Shown here: positions 24,746 to 36,600 of the stretch, piece after piece
Layout of the letters: every line of letters begins with the position of its first letter
How positions within the stretch are numbered: position 1 is the first letter of the stretch
From: Nepenthes gracilis
Lineage: Eukaryota > Streptophyta > Magnoliopsida > Caryophyllales > Nepenthaceae
Assembly (NCBI GenBank): GCA_033239525.1
Contig: BSYO01000019.1
Location: 5,833,087-5,897,086, forward strand
Length of the DNA stretch: 64,000 bases
Reading direction: 5' to 3'
Made by a program: the position numbers and the translations under genes
The notes under the pieces: model-generated
Told to the model about the DNA's origin: nothing
What the model saw: only the letters and a program-made list of their open reading frames with translations
Databases searched by the model: none

Positions 24746-25710
24746 GTCATCTAGAAAACTGAAGACGAAGACAATATGGGCAAAAATAATTATTAGTTCT
24801 ATTTATTAATCTCCTTTTACAAAGTACTAAACCTCTAGAGGCTAGTGTACAATAAAGAGAAAGACAATAAAGAAAGGGGCTACATGAAACTCAACTGCAG
24901 CGAAACTCCCAGACAGGTAAGCAACTAGGGGAACCCAAGCAAGTGATTAATGTACATCCAACAGATAGCAAGGCACGACCTGTGAGGACAACAGTTCGTG
25001 ACGAGTCAAAACAAAGGCTAGCCACGAAGAAAAGCTGCTGTCCAAGTAGGGTCAAAGTGTAAGGAAAGCCTCACCTCGGAATAGGTAGGAAATGGCCTTG
25101 AACTAGGAACTCACTGCCAACCCTACCAGCAGTGGGACATGGCTCACGAAGACAGCAGTTCTCAAGGAGCCCGAGCAGTAGCCTATTACGAAGGCAAGCC
25201 GCCGCCCAAGGCAAAGGCACGGTGATAGGATAGCCTCGCCCCACTCAAAAAATAGCGGTAGGTATGGCTATGGAATGGACACGAAAAGGGGTGACAAAAG
25301 TGGTTTCCCACGTGAAAAAGGGTGACAAAGCAGACCTTTAGGGTGTCCTAGGATGACACCTTCAAACATTAGAGACGAGCTCAGGAGATCCTGATAGCAG
25401 CAACTCAGGCTTCATGGCAATTTTGGGTTCCTAAGCCACTTCACTAATAAAAGCAAGATGTAAGGTAAAGGAACAACGAGGCCTTAATTTATAGCATGCG
25501 AAAGAATCAACGGGCCACTAAATACTAGAGATTCCCTATGCCAGCAAATTTGTAGAAATCACGGGTGTAGAAAAATCACGTTAGAAACAGTAAAGCAGGG
25601 AACCTAAGGACAGTCTGAGGAAGGAGCAAAAGGGTTTAACAAGGTACGTCACGTCCTATCCATGAATATGTTGGGGGTTGAAAATTCAAACCCCCCGACA
25701 TGGGGGCTAG

Positions 25711-26681
25711 TGATTGGGATAGTAGGAATGGGCCGACCTAATACGAAAACACATGGACTTAGTAGCAGACCTAGAAGGCATCGACTCCACAGGCCCAAGG
25801 GCCGGTCAACGTTCCCATTGACCTAAAACAGTGCCCTAACCAGCAGAATGGCCCAAGTTGGCCTCGACTCAATCTGGCCGGCCCACAGAGCTCTTCCTAC
25901 GAGTTGGAGATTGCTTGTCTTAGCCAACCCGACATCTCAAATATTACTCCTAATTGTGATTTTTCTAGGAATGGCAACTCCAACTTAGCGAATTATTCTT
26001 AGCGACAACCTTCAATTCAGCGGATCTCGATATAATGACAACTCTAATATCTACCACATCCAACATCTCCTCAAAGAAGGAAAGGATCATCTTAATTGAT
26101 CATGTTTACCGTAATCAACGCTTATAATCTCCGTGCCAACCTGTCAAATTTGCATGGTTAGTTGGTGGCCAGCTTTGATGCTCAAGTAAGATTGAGTTGG
26201 CCTAAGGGTTATAAAAAATCCTAGAGACAAACTCTATAGGACACGCTGACATTCCCGCTCAGACTTGCCCGCAAACACCCATATTCAAAAGCTCTCAAGT
26301 GACCACTCTTAGTCTAGGAGCCCCCCAATAACTCCTCCAATTCTTGCTCCCTCGATACTAAAGTTGCTCCCCACGAGCTTATCACCACAACAAAGCGCTC
26401 CACGCCGAGCGCAACTTCTGAATCAAACTCAAAAACCCACATTCTTGCATTATCACACATACCTATTTTTTCCCGTATATTTTCATCTTTTGAGAAATAT
26501 TATTGACTTAAACGTTAGAGTATAATTTGGGGAGTTAGTTCCGTAAATTATTTGACTTTTTATTTTTTTAGTTGTGGTGTGTAGGATTTAGGCCATAGAA
26601 AACAAAGATCGGATTCGTTTCAATTTGACAAAGATAAAGTGGCACTGTAATCCCTCAGCAACTCAGATCCATAATGTGTCA
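25711..26681 (+). repeat. 3' LTR of the Tat element
   Basis: Starts TGATTGGGATAGTAGG and ends TAATGTGTCA. It carries the same GGCCCAAGGGCCGGT palindromic block as the 5' LTR and a TTATAAAAAATCC TATA-like site near 26210. Confidence 0.85.
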
Positions 26682-26686
26682 ATTTT

Positions 26687-27577
26687 AAATCTATTAAAAT
26701 ATAATTAGTGACGTTAAAATAGTAAACATAATGTAACTAATTTTATTAATCACTTTTGTACACGAATGTCCAAGCAATGTATAATCTCTTATTTACATTG
26801 TTGACCACAAAGTATATTACAACGGGCAATGGCGTCCGTGTCCCGATATATATATATATATATATATTTATTTATTTATTTATTTATTTATGGTGTATCT
26901 ATATTTCTCGTTGCATTTCTCGATTCTCTATATTTCCGGTCGCGGAGGACGTTTCTGTTCAGGTATGTTGATCACTTCGAATCAGAAATTTCTTTCATTT
27001 TGATGTCGATATGGTTTGAATCTGAACCTATGATCCAATTTTAATGTAGAAGCCGTCTATTTGGTTAAATGGAGGTGTAATTTGCAAAATGATGGTTTCT
27101 GGAAACCCTAATTACTAAACTCTGTTGTGTTCCGTTTTTGACAAATTCACTTTCAGATCTTCTAGGTGAAGTATCTTTTTCTTCTATCACAGAGAAGTTG
27201 TCAGTTGGGAAAATGTAACCTTTGATTTTAGAAGTCTCCCTTTTCAATTTTGTTGAAGAATTTGGGGATCCGCCGTGTTTGATTTATTATGGGTGGAAAG
27301 CTATTTCAACGAATTTTTACCCTTGCAGTTTTGCGTATTGCAGATGATAGCAATGGTGCTGTCGTGAAATAATGTAGCCTAATTTAGCGATTATAGTCAT
27401 GTTACATGACTAATTATCGTTAATTACGAACGTTTTCTCTTTTCTCGTTCAAACAAGATACGCAAGATTATGGGCTTCAGTTTCAGAATTTACTATTGTT
27501 ACTACTATCGACTCTAGGCTTCAAAGCAATAGATGTGCCATATGTTATTTGAATCAAATTGATATTTCTGTGTTTAG
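26687..27577 (+). promoter_or_regulatory. Probable promoter and 5' UTR region of the I-2 gene, with (TA)n(TTTA)n microsatellite
   Basis: This is the space between the Tat element and the predicted start exon. It holds a (TA)n(TTTA)n run at about 26849-26890, a possible 5' UTR donor (TTCTGTTCAG|GTATG) at 26963 and an acceptor TGTTTAG ending at 27577. No TATA box can be told apart from the microsatellite. The assignment rests on position only. Confidence 0.35.
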
Positions 27578-27635
27578 AGAATTGTAGACTGCTCTGCATG
27601 CCATCTGCATTTCAAGCGGATCACCAGCCTGAAAA

Positions 27636-30600
27636 ATGAAGTAAGTGATTCCGTTTCTATTTTCGAACAAATTTCTCTATTTGTGTTGTTTGAATGTATT
27701 GGATAATATATGTCTTGGGATTCCCTACAGTAATTAATGTGTAATTGGCTTCCCACCAATAGGTTTGACATTTATATGTTTCAAAAACAACAAACTTAAA
27801 GACAAAAATTGACTAAACAAAATCAAGCTTTTGGGTGATATATATTCTCTTAGGCTCATTTATATGTTGGCATATTCCGTAACCGTGTCTGGTTTATAGT
27901 CCGCGAAAGTTGTATTATTCTAACGATCTGCATCAGAGTATCGCTTGCTATTTGCTGAAGCGCACACCTGCGGTGAGCTTGAGCCCCGTTTCCAGTAAGC
28001 CTACGCCAGCTGCTTGCTCGACCCACGTTTAAGTGCTGAATGCAGTAGACCCAGTGCTTAAAGCTCGCTCGATCCACGCTTGAGCTCCAATGGATGTATC
28101 CCATGAAACCCTAACCTCGCCTGCCATGTGCTTGAGCCGCACTCGAGCGCCGTGACATTTATTTCACCAACGGTTATATTTTTGACCAAGATTTTCGAGC
28201 CTCTTTATATATAGCCATCTTATTTCATTTACCCATGATTTCTTGCTCGAGATTTGGACGGCTGTTTCAAGTGTAAAACCTACTTTTCGCGCCTATTAAT
28301 TTCTCCACTTGAGAAAACTTAATTTCTACAATTGTGTTTTCTCGATAAAATTTTCTCACCACTATGAACTTTACTCTTTGCACTTTGTCCTGTCTGTTAA
28401 CTTTCGTTGGCGACATTGGTGGCGTAGAAATTGGGCTCCGGTGGTGTATGCAGATTTGGCAGTTCGTGAGGGAAGATTGACTTGAAGACTGGAAGGCATT
28501 CGGTTCCGTTATCGCAGGCAAATTTAAGGAGTTTCTTGATAGGGATCACAAGACAGGAGTAAATCGGTTAGGTTAGCGCGTTTGTATCATCCGATCTATA
28601 AGTTGATTTTCATAGTGCATATCTTCCCTAGTCGTTGAAACCTGGAGGGTTTTATTCGATGGCCGTAGTTATCGAGGTTTCTCTTTGTCACAAAAAATTG
28701 TCTTTATTACTTACTACTCTATTCTATATGCTCTTTATTGGTTATACTATCTAGATTTAAATATTCTTTATGTGTATCGGATATTTGTATTTTTATTGCT
28801 TCTACAATTTTATTAAGGGGTTGAAGCTATTTGTGATTTGGAACGCTTGGTTCCTTTCATATACAAAAAATATACTTCTTATTTCAATTGAAAAATAATT
28901 TTAACTGATAAAACTAGATTATTACTTTTATTCAAGTGATTACTAACATATGGTAAATCCATTGACAAAATTGAAGACAGCAGACAATCTACAACCATCA
29001 CAAAATCTACCATGTCAACACTGATTGTGGAAGGGCTGTTACCAAATGTCACAATTTCATAGATAAACAAAACAATAATACCAAACTTCGACGTAGATGA
29101 TGGATATGCTATCCCCATAGTGAAGGGAGGTAAACTCTTCAGATTGATGATATAATGTTACTCCAAATTTTCCTTGCAAAATTTCCTGTTTTAGTGAAAT
29201 GCAACTGTTTTTTCTTTTTTAATCAACAAACACAACATCAGTTTCATATTTTTGTCTTTTGTTGTATTCATGTCTCATTTTTGCATTCAAGATGCACATT
29301 GATTGAGTTGTTTGTTTTTTGTTGGATTCACAAGGTAAGTGTATTTTTTCCTGTGTGATCTGTACTGTGAATGGTATTTAACTTTATAAGCTTTTTTTGT
29401 TGTATATGTATTTTTATTAGGAACAGGGGATGTGTAAGGTGGGATGAGGCTAACTTAGCAGAAATTGAGAGAAATAAACCTGTAAGGCAGAAGATCAATG
29501 AACCAAAGACACCCTATCACCCCATGATGGATGATGATGGTATGCCATTGAAACTATTAATCCTCATTTGTGGTTATTCATGTTGTGTTGTTTGTTCATT
29601 GTATAGACTTTATGTGCCCTGTAGTACTTCTCATGGCCAAGCATATATGCATCAGATGTATCGATATTAGTGTTGATTACATAACTCGCGGCTATTTAGG
29701 TTTCAGATATATTGGACAAAACATATTAGTTTCAGATATATAAAATGAAAAAAAAAAAATTGAGAATTGTAAGCTGATAGAGTTGTATCTATCGATATAT
29801 TACAATATATCACTAATATGACAACATATGACGATATTATCGTAGTGTTGAAAAATATTAGCATAGGGGGCTCAATACCGATACATATGAGCTAATATGT
29901 GTAATATCGGGCCATATTTGCATCTATAGGTGTTTTAGATAATAGTTTGAAATAAAATTTAAATTTATCAATCCTTCTCTTCTTCAGAATCATCGGTCAT
30001 AAGGTTTATAAGCTGAATCCTCTTGAAATTTTTAGGATCTTTATCTCCGATACACGGTAGCTTTGAGGAAACCGTTGTTGACACTGCACATGCCGATGCA
30101 CTATGGAATGCCTTAAGTGATGTAGCTTCATGTAGTAGGAAAAACTCTTCAAGGTCCGGTGGCTGGACATCATCCGAGGACGAGGGAGATGCTGTGGAGC
30201 AGGAGGATGAAGGTACTTGTTCATTTTTTCCTTGAGTTTATCTCCACTTTCCACCAATTAGATTCTGTGAATCATTGGGAATTCCTTTATCCCATGTTTG
30301 ATATTGTTGATTGCTTGTATATAAATAAGAGTGAGATGGTTTTGATTTTGAGCTTTTTGTGTGTGTGTGTGTGTGTTTGGTGCTATATTTTGGTTATGGA
30401 TGAAAATATCAGTATCAATTGTTGCCTCATTAGACAATTTTTTTTTTCTGCGAAGTAGAAGAAAATGAATTGGGGAAAAATATAGGCCAATACGGCTACA
30501 TATTGTGATTTTGTTGCGGTATTGCAAAATACTAGTAATGGGATGGGTCGATAATGAAATATATTGGCCGATATTTCATCTATGGTTTTGGTGCCTATTA

Positions 30601-33600
30601 ATAAAAAGGGAAATATTTTGGGTGAAACCTAATGGACACCCTTATGTGACCTGTCCATCCATCCTTCTTTTCTTGTGTGGGTCCATCCATCCATCCACCT
30701 TTGTAAAAGAGTCAAGGACTTGTTTAGCTGCAGAAGTTGTTCCCTGTCGTGGATTTCCAGTTTTAATCTTTCATGTTAAATCCTCTTTTTTCTGGGAAAC
30801 CTTCTGATTAAAATGATTTTCATGCATGCATATAATTGGAAAATTAGGAAACCTATTCGAAAGGATTCTTGTGATTGTGTTTATCTTCATTGGAAATCAT
30901 CTTGTTTTCTGGGAAACGTTCAGATTTAAATGATTTTCATGCATGTATATACTTGGAAACTTAGGAAAACTATTCAAATGGATTCCTGTGGTTGTGTTAA
31001 TCATGCCCTTTGATGCTTTAATATAGATAGATTTTATCACTGACGTCTTTCAATCAACTACCTTACAAATCATTTCTGGTCCCTTGGTGACTTGATATTT
31101 GGCAACAATTATGAAATAGTTGCCTGAGGAACAATGTTGAAATGAAACAAAATTGTTTACTTTAGAGTCATTGAGTGTGATGTACATATTCCTTACAAAT
31201 TACTGGGATATAATACTAAATCCAGCATTCATACTACTCTACATACATGATCCATGATTCTTTTAATAATTGACAATCTGTGATTAATTATGTGAAGAAT
31301 TTTCTCATAGCTCTACACTTTTCTGGCCTTGAACTTCAATCCATATGGTGCTGCCTTCAAATTAAATGAAGAGCGCAAATATTCATGATGGGGTTGTGTA
31401 ATATGTTCTGTCGTGTGTAATAGATATGTATTTACTATTTACACATCTTTAACCACAGTGCACTTGATCTGACCCAGTACATTAGTTTTAAATGAATATC
31501 GAACTTTTATATGTTGGTAAATGAAGTCTTATCCATACAATTTCAAATTTGATTGTCATTCCTCTTTAAATAACATATCATTCACCTGAAAGAAAAGAAA
31601 TACCCAACAAGACACAATAATGCAAGCTCATTCAACATATGCATTAAATCAAAGAGAGAAGAGAAATTATACCAGCAGTTCAGAAAACCTTCAAAGTTTT
31701 ATTTGAACGAAAACCATACAGGACTTCAGTACAGTAGACAGAGGTAGCACACAAACCTCATAGCAAACCTCACAACACTCGAAGGAAATACAACACTCGA
31801 AAGGAAATGGAAATACAAACACACTAAGGTATTTACAAGGATAAGAAAGCTAGGTTATTTACAAGAAAGGCTAAGAGTTGAAGAGAAGAAGAGTCTCTTC
31901 TTGTTTCTTGAGGCGAGGTGGATGGGCTAAGTTAGCTTTAGACTTGGCTCTTGTGTTTGGCTCTAATATTTGCTCTCAAATTTGCTCTGCCTTGTCTTTA
32001 ATCTTGGATGACCTTATATAGGTGTGAAGAATTGATCAAGGCCATTGATGGCGAATCGATCAGAACCGTTGATGGAGCATTTGCTTTAGTTTGGTATATG
32101 TCTTGTCGATGATTTAAGTAGGTAACTATCTCTTCGTTGCTTTTAGTTGGTAACCATCTAGTAGGTAACTATCTCTTCGTTGCTTTTGGTTGGTAACCAT
32201 CTAGTCTTAGCTTTTGAGAAAGTGGAGTGGTTAGACGCCACTTCGTGCTTTTGTGAATAGTAACGTGTCAGTAATTACTATTCATTTTTGTCGGGAAGTT
32301 GCTGAATTAGAGAATAAAGGAAGGAGCATTTCTTTTGCTTAACGGATGTCCCTGTAGGCAAATTGTTAGAAGAAAACGTTTTTTTTTTTCACAAATCATG
32401 GGCTCAAAGATCAAATGGATCTTGTGCATGTCTGGATGGATCTTTTGTTGGGTTAAAAGGAAATGGGTTGGTCGGTGGTGTAGATGATGAGGACGAGCCC
32501 AACTTTTCTGATCCAGTATTAGCTATTTCTTTAGCGAGAGCAGCTTCGGCTGCAGTTAAGTCTTCTTCATCAGCAATAGAGGCTCAACTTCGTCGTTGTC
32601 TTTGTAGTAAAGATTTTATATTAGTAACTCTGGTTTGAGCTCTTTCTTGTGATTCTTGAATATGTTAGAGCATGTCATTAATGTCATTATGAATTTGAGC
32701 TAAGGATTGTGGATGAGAAGTTCGTTGCGATAGGCAATAATGTACAGATGGTGTTGGAGAGGTCTTTGGAATCTGTACAGCTGGCGTATTTTTCTTGAAG
32801 ATCTGATGATAGATGCTATCCATAGTAGGATCTTCAGAACGAGATATCGTTGGTGATAGTTGCTTAAGATCTTGATAAAATGATTTTTTGGCTTGATGAT
32901 CTTTCTGAATATTTTGAGGAGTAATGGCCGTGAAATCAAATTTATCCCACTATTTTACTTTAAAATCTCTGACAATAGATAATGGTGCATCCAGATACAT
33001 TGATTGACAATTGAAGGCCCAAGACATTATCCATGGAATTGTATAGTTAATATGAAAAGCAATTTTACGATGATTAAGAAATATTTTGGAGTGAGGGTTT
33101 CATAGTAGAGACGAGCTTCATTAATTGGAGTTGGATAAATAGCAGGACAAGGTCCAAAATAGAGCCACCATTCAGAGAACCAAAAAGGAATTTGCTTAGG
33201 GCAGTTTTGATCAAATTTAAAAAACCAAGAATGATTATAAGATCAAAAAAGAATGTATTATACCAAGCATTCTTATAGTCTTGATAATTATATCCCATGG
33301 GTTGATAGTGAATAGAGAATGGTTTGATGTCTAAGGGATCAAGAGCAATGTCTTGATGAGGTCGGATTTTTTTAATTTTGCAAATGGAGTAAGTGATAGA
33401 GTCATCGTGAGAATTTCGATGATGTTTGAGTTCTATTGAATCGAGTCAACGAGGATTAGTTCATAGAATTGTTGTGTTTTTAAATGTTCAGCTGTTGGAT
33501 AGAGACGATCGGACTGAAACATACGGTTTGTGACATTCAGCAATTCTTGTAGAGATAAAGGTTTGTATTAGCCTGTTATTGTAATATGTTGTTTGATGGG

Positions 33601-36600
33601 TTTGATAAAGTAATCGGACAGCTGAGAGGAAGAAGATGAAGAGGCTGATGTTTGATGTGGAGAAGTAGTGGGTATAACTTGTGGAGGTGTCATGGCATAG
33701 TCACGAGCAGTTTGTTTAGCTGGAGTAGAAAGATGTTGTACTTGCTTACCTTTGTCCTTTTTAGGAGGCATACCGGTCATATATGAAGGTATAAAACTTA
33801 ATAATTTTTGTTAAAACTTGCTTTGATGAATTTGTAGAATAAATTTGTCCAAAAAATAGATGGCAGCTGAAATCATGCTTCGAATATGTTTTGTTCTAAG
33901 TAAATCTTTTTATGATAATGCTGAAATAAGAATAAAATCTGTGTGTAGAAGACACGTATATTGTATGTGGTACTATAGCATACTTTATTATCAACTTTTT
34001 TATTAATTTTTAAAATTTGATTAGACCATTGCTGTTTTGAATATCGTCGATACTTTCTGATAATTTTTTGACAGTTCTTTCGATATTGCTTTTGAAGTGA
34101 AAAATATCGTTTTTTGATATAATGCCAGTTAATGTGATTTATATTCTTTTCTAGATATCGAAAGTTTTTATTTTCAATATATCTATTTAGTTCTTGTATA
34201 AGGCGTAAGTTATTTGCTAATCTTCTTAGTAATTTTTTGTTCGTATTACTGGGAGAAATATTCTTACTAAGTAGCTTGATATTATCTCGAAGATAAGTTT
34301 TTAAGTAAGATTGAGTTATGTGAAAAGGAACGAAGGAATTAAACTTTCCTATAGATTTTTTAAATAATAATATTCAAAATTTTCTATAGTTTAAAGGAGA
34401 TAATGTTAATTTAGAAGAGTTAAATGTAGTTTTTAAGCTAAAAAACGTAAAATTAGGATTATATTTAGAAGAAAATTTAGAACTAGTAAGGTTAGGATTA
34501 AAGTTGAGGTCAGAGTTAAATTTGGAATGAAAATTGTTATTAGAGTCAAAGTTAGAGTTAGACCCCATACCCCCCCAAACACATTGTGTTTGAATACGGG
34601 AGAATAAGGCTGAAAAGGCGTGGAAGAAGCTAAAAAGGGATCACTACCGGGTAAGTGTTCGAGAAATGGACGAGGAGTTGATTGATCGTTATTGATTAAC
34701 ATAAATCTATTGGATAAGATGATTGATTGATTGTATAAAGATGGAGAATTGAGGGTAACTAGATATGTTTGATAAATAGATGAATCCTTTGGTTCATCGT
34801 TAAAAGTTAAAATAAAAGATAAATTTCTAGGAGGATTAGGAGTATTATGTAGAAACAAAGTTTTTTCAAAAGATTCGATTGGTCTAGATTGATGATTAAA
34901 GAAAGATAAGTCTTTTGTTATACGAAGGACAAAAGATTGATTTTGTATTCGTACTTCATTAGATGTTACTTGGATATAGAAAACAGAAGGTTTTTTTAGG
35001 ATTAAAAAATACATATTTAGGATAGAAGACTTTTCATACGTTAACGTCCTTTCTCTAGATGATAATTTATCTGGTAATTCTATAATATCATTGGTTGATA
35101 ATTTTTTATTTATAGATTGTTGTAAGGGTAGTAGTTCTAAATCATTTGTATTTATCGTTGTAGAAATATACTTAGTACTAAATGTAGTGGGTGTAATAAT
35201 GATTCCATTAGAAGTTAGTGGAGATGGTAGGGAAAGTGAGTCAAGATTATATTCTACCAAGTTATGCTTTGATTCTATTAGGCTAGTGTTAGGTGGAGAG
35301 TGTGCTAAATTAGGCTTTAATAAGGACACTTGTTTGGTGGGTTTAGTGGATTTTAAGAGAGAATGTGAAGTTTCCACTAAATTATGTTTTTTCTTTCTCA
35401 TTTTTTTCATCTTTCGTTTTTCTACAGTTTAAACCTTTTTATCTTTATATTTTTGCTTGACAAACTGAATTTTAAATAATTTGTTATTTAATTTTTGCTT
35501 ACTGGGTTTTTTAGTTAATATTTCACAGATTGTTGATGATCCAGTATTTGAACTGTTTTAAGATATGATGTTTTAGGAGTAGACGACGTTGATGGTAATT
35601 CATTTAAACGTTTTGTTATTTGTTCTAAAAATATATCCGAACCTTTTGGTGGAAATTGAATATCAGTGATAGTAGGTAAAGGAGAACTTGGTAAAGGAGC
35701 TATACTATGTGGAAATTGATATGGATTTTCTACTTTCGTTTGAAGAGTATGTTCAATTCTATCCACTTCCTGAGCAACAGTATGGAGTATTTGATACTGA
35801 TAATTATTTTGTTCATACACCTTTTTCATATCTTCTAATGTAGTATCACTATCATTTTCTCTGTCAGCACCTTTCTTAAATGGAGCTGCAGTGATAGTTG
35901 TATTATCAATACTTAATTTTAAACCTGTAAGAGGAGGATGGACAGATGTAACTTGTTGTCTACTAGTCGTATTTCAGGTAGTAGTAGTTCTAGTATTGAC
36001 ATTAATATTCTTCGTATTTCGAGATGGTTGTACAGTATTTTGAATATACGGAAGAAACCATTCGAAAAACGGTAAATTTCTTCTTAATGACATCATTTGT
36101 TGTTTCCATAGTATTCTAAATTCTTCAAGTTGTACTTTATTATATGTTTTAAAGTACTAATCCCTAACATTTTTACTTTTATTAGACATAAATTTCTTTC
36201 TTAACATATCTATATCAGGAATAAATTCAGACTTAATGAGTTCAGGCCTTTTACCATACATTTCTTCATATTACATATCATAACTCATTTGTTCAATACA
36301 ATCCCGCTTAAATATTTTCTTTTCATCGTTTCTATAAAGTAATCCAGTTTCAATTTTATAAATTTCATCATTAGATAGATTCCATAAAGGAGGATTCGGA
36401 TCACGAGATATAACATTAATAATGTGCATATTCGAAAACGTAGGTGAATCAGGAGTAGTCTGAGTAATTCTTGCCGGGATAGGCATTTTGCTTTCAATAT
36501 GTCGATTTTCCTGATTTTCATGCGTAGACTGATAACGTGTACTAATTGACGGTTGAGCACTTTCATAATCAGATAAAAGCTTCTGAGATCTATTTGTGTT

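Larger units (their letters stand above)
13231..26681 (+). mobile_element. Tat-lineage Ty3/gypsy retrotransposon (13.4 kb), decayed, interrupted by a TRIM array
   Basis: Long LTRs (13231-14174 and 25711-26681) flank gag, protease, RT, RNase H, a second archaeal-type RNase H, integrase, an antisense ORF remnant and a repeat-rich 3' region, in that order. The second RNase H and the primer-binding-like TTGGCGTCGTCTATAGG at 14175 are hallmarks of the Tat group. A purine-rich ACATGGGGGCTAG lies just before the 3' LTR. Flanking pentamers ATATT (13226-13230) and ATTTT (26682-26686) match in 4 of 5 bases, as expected for an old target-site duplication. Stops and frameshifts are everywhere, and RT reads YAND instead of YxDD at about 19213. 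About 2.3 kb between protease and RT is a later TRIM insertion. Confidence 0.88.

Noticed and set aside
26756..27044. Open frames encoding IYIYIYLFIYLFIY
   Set aside because: Translation of the (TA)n(TTTA)n microsatellite.
29371..29420. ATG at 29371 as the I-2 start, giving a hydrophobic N-terminus
   Set aside because: The added residues ([16 protein letters not shown]) are the translation of a T-rich intron end with a good TTATTAG acceptor. The ATGAA/GTAAGT exon gives a family-like start instead.
34374..34640. [14 protein letters not shown] simple repeats as a possible antifreeze- or silk-like protein
   Set aside because: They come from degenerate TTAGGATTAAAG-type simple repeats at the end of an element frame and recur in R2. 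No independent gene is supported.
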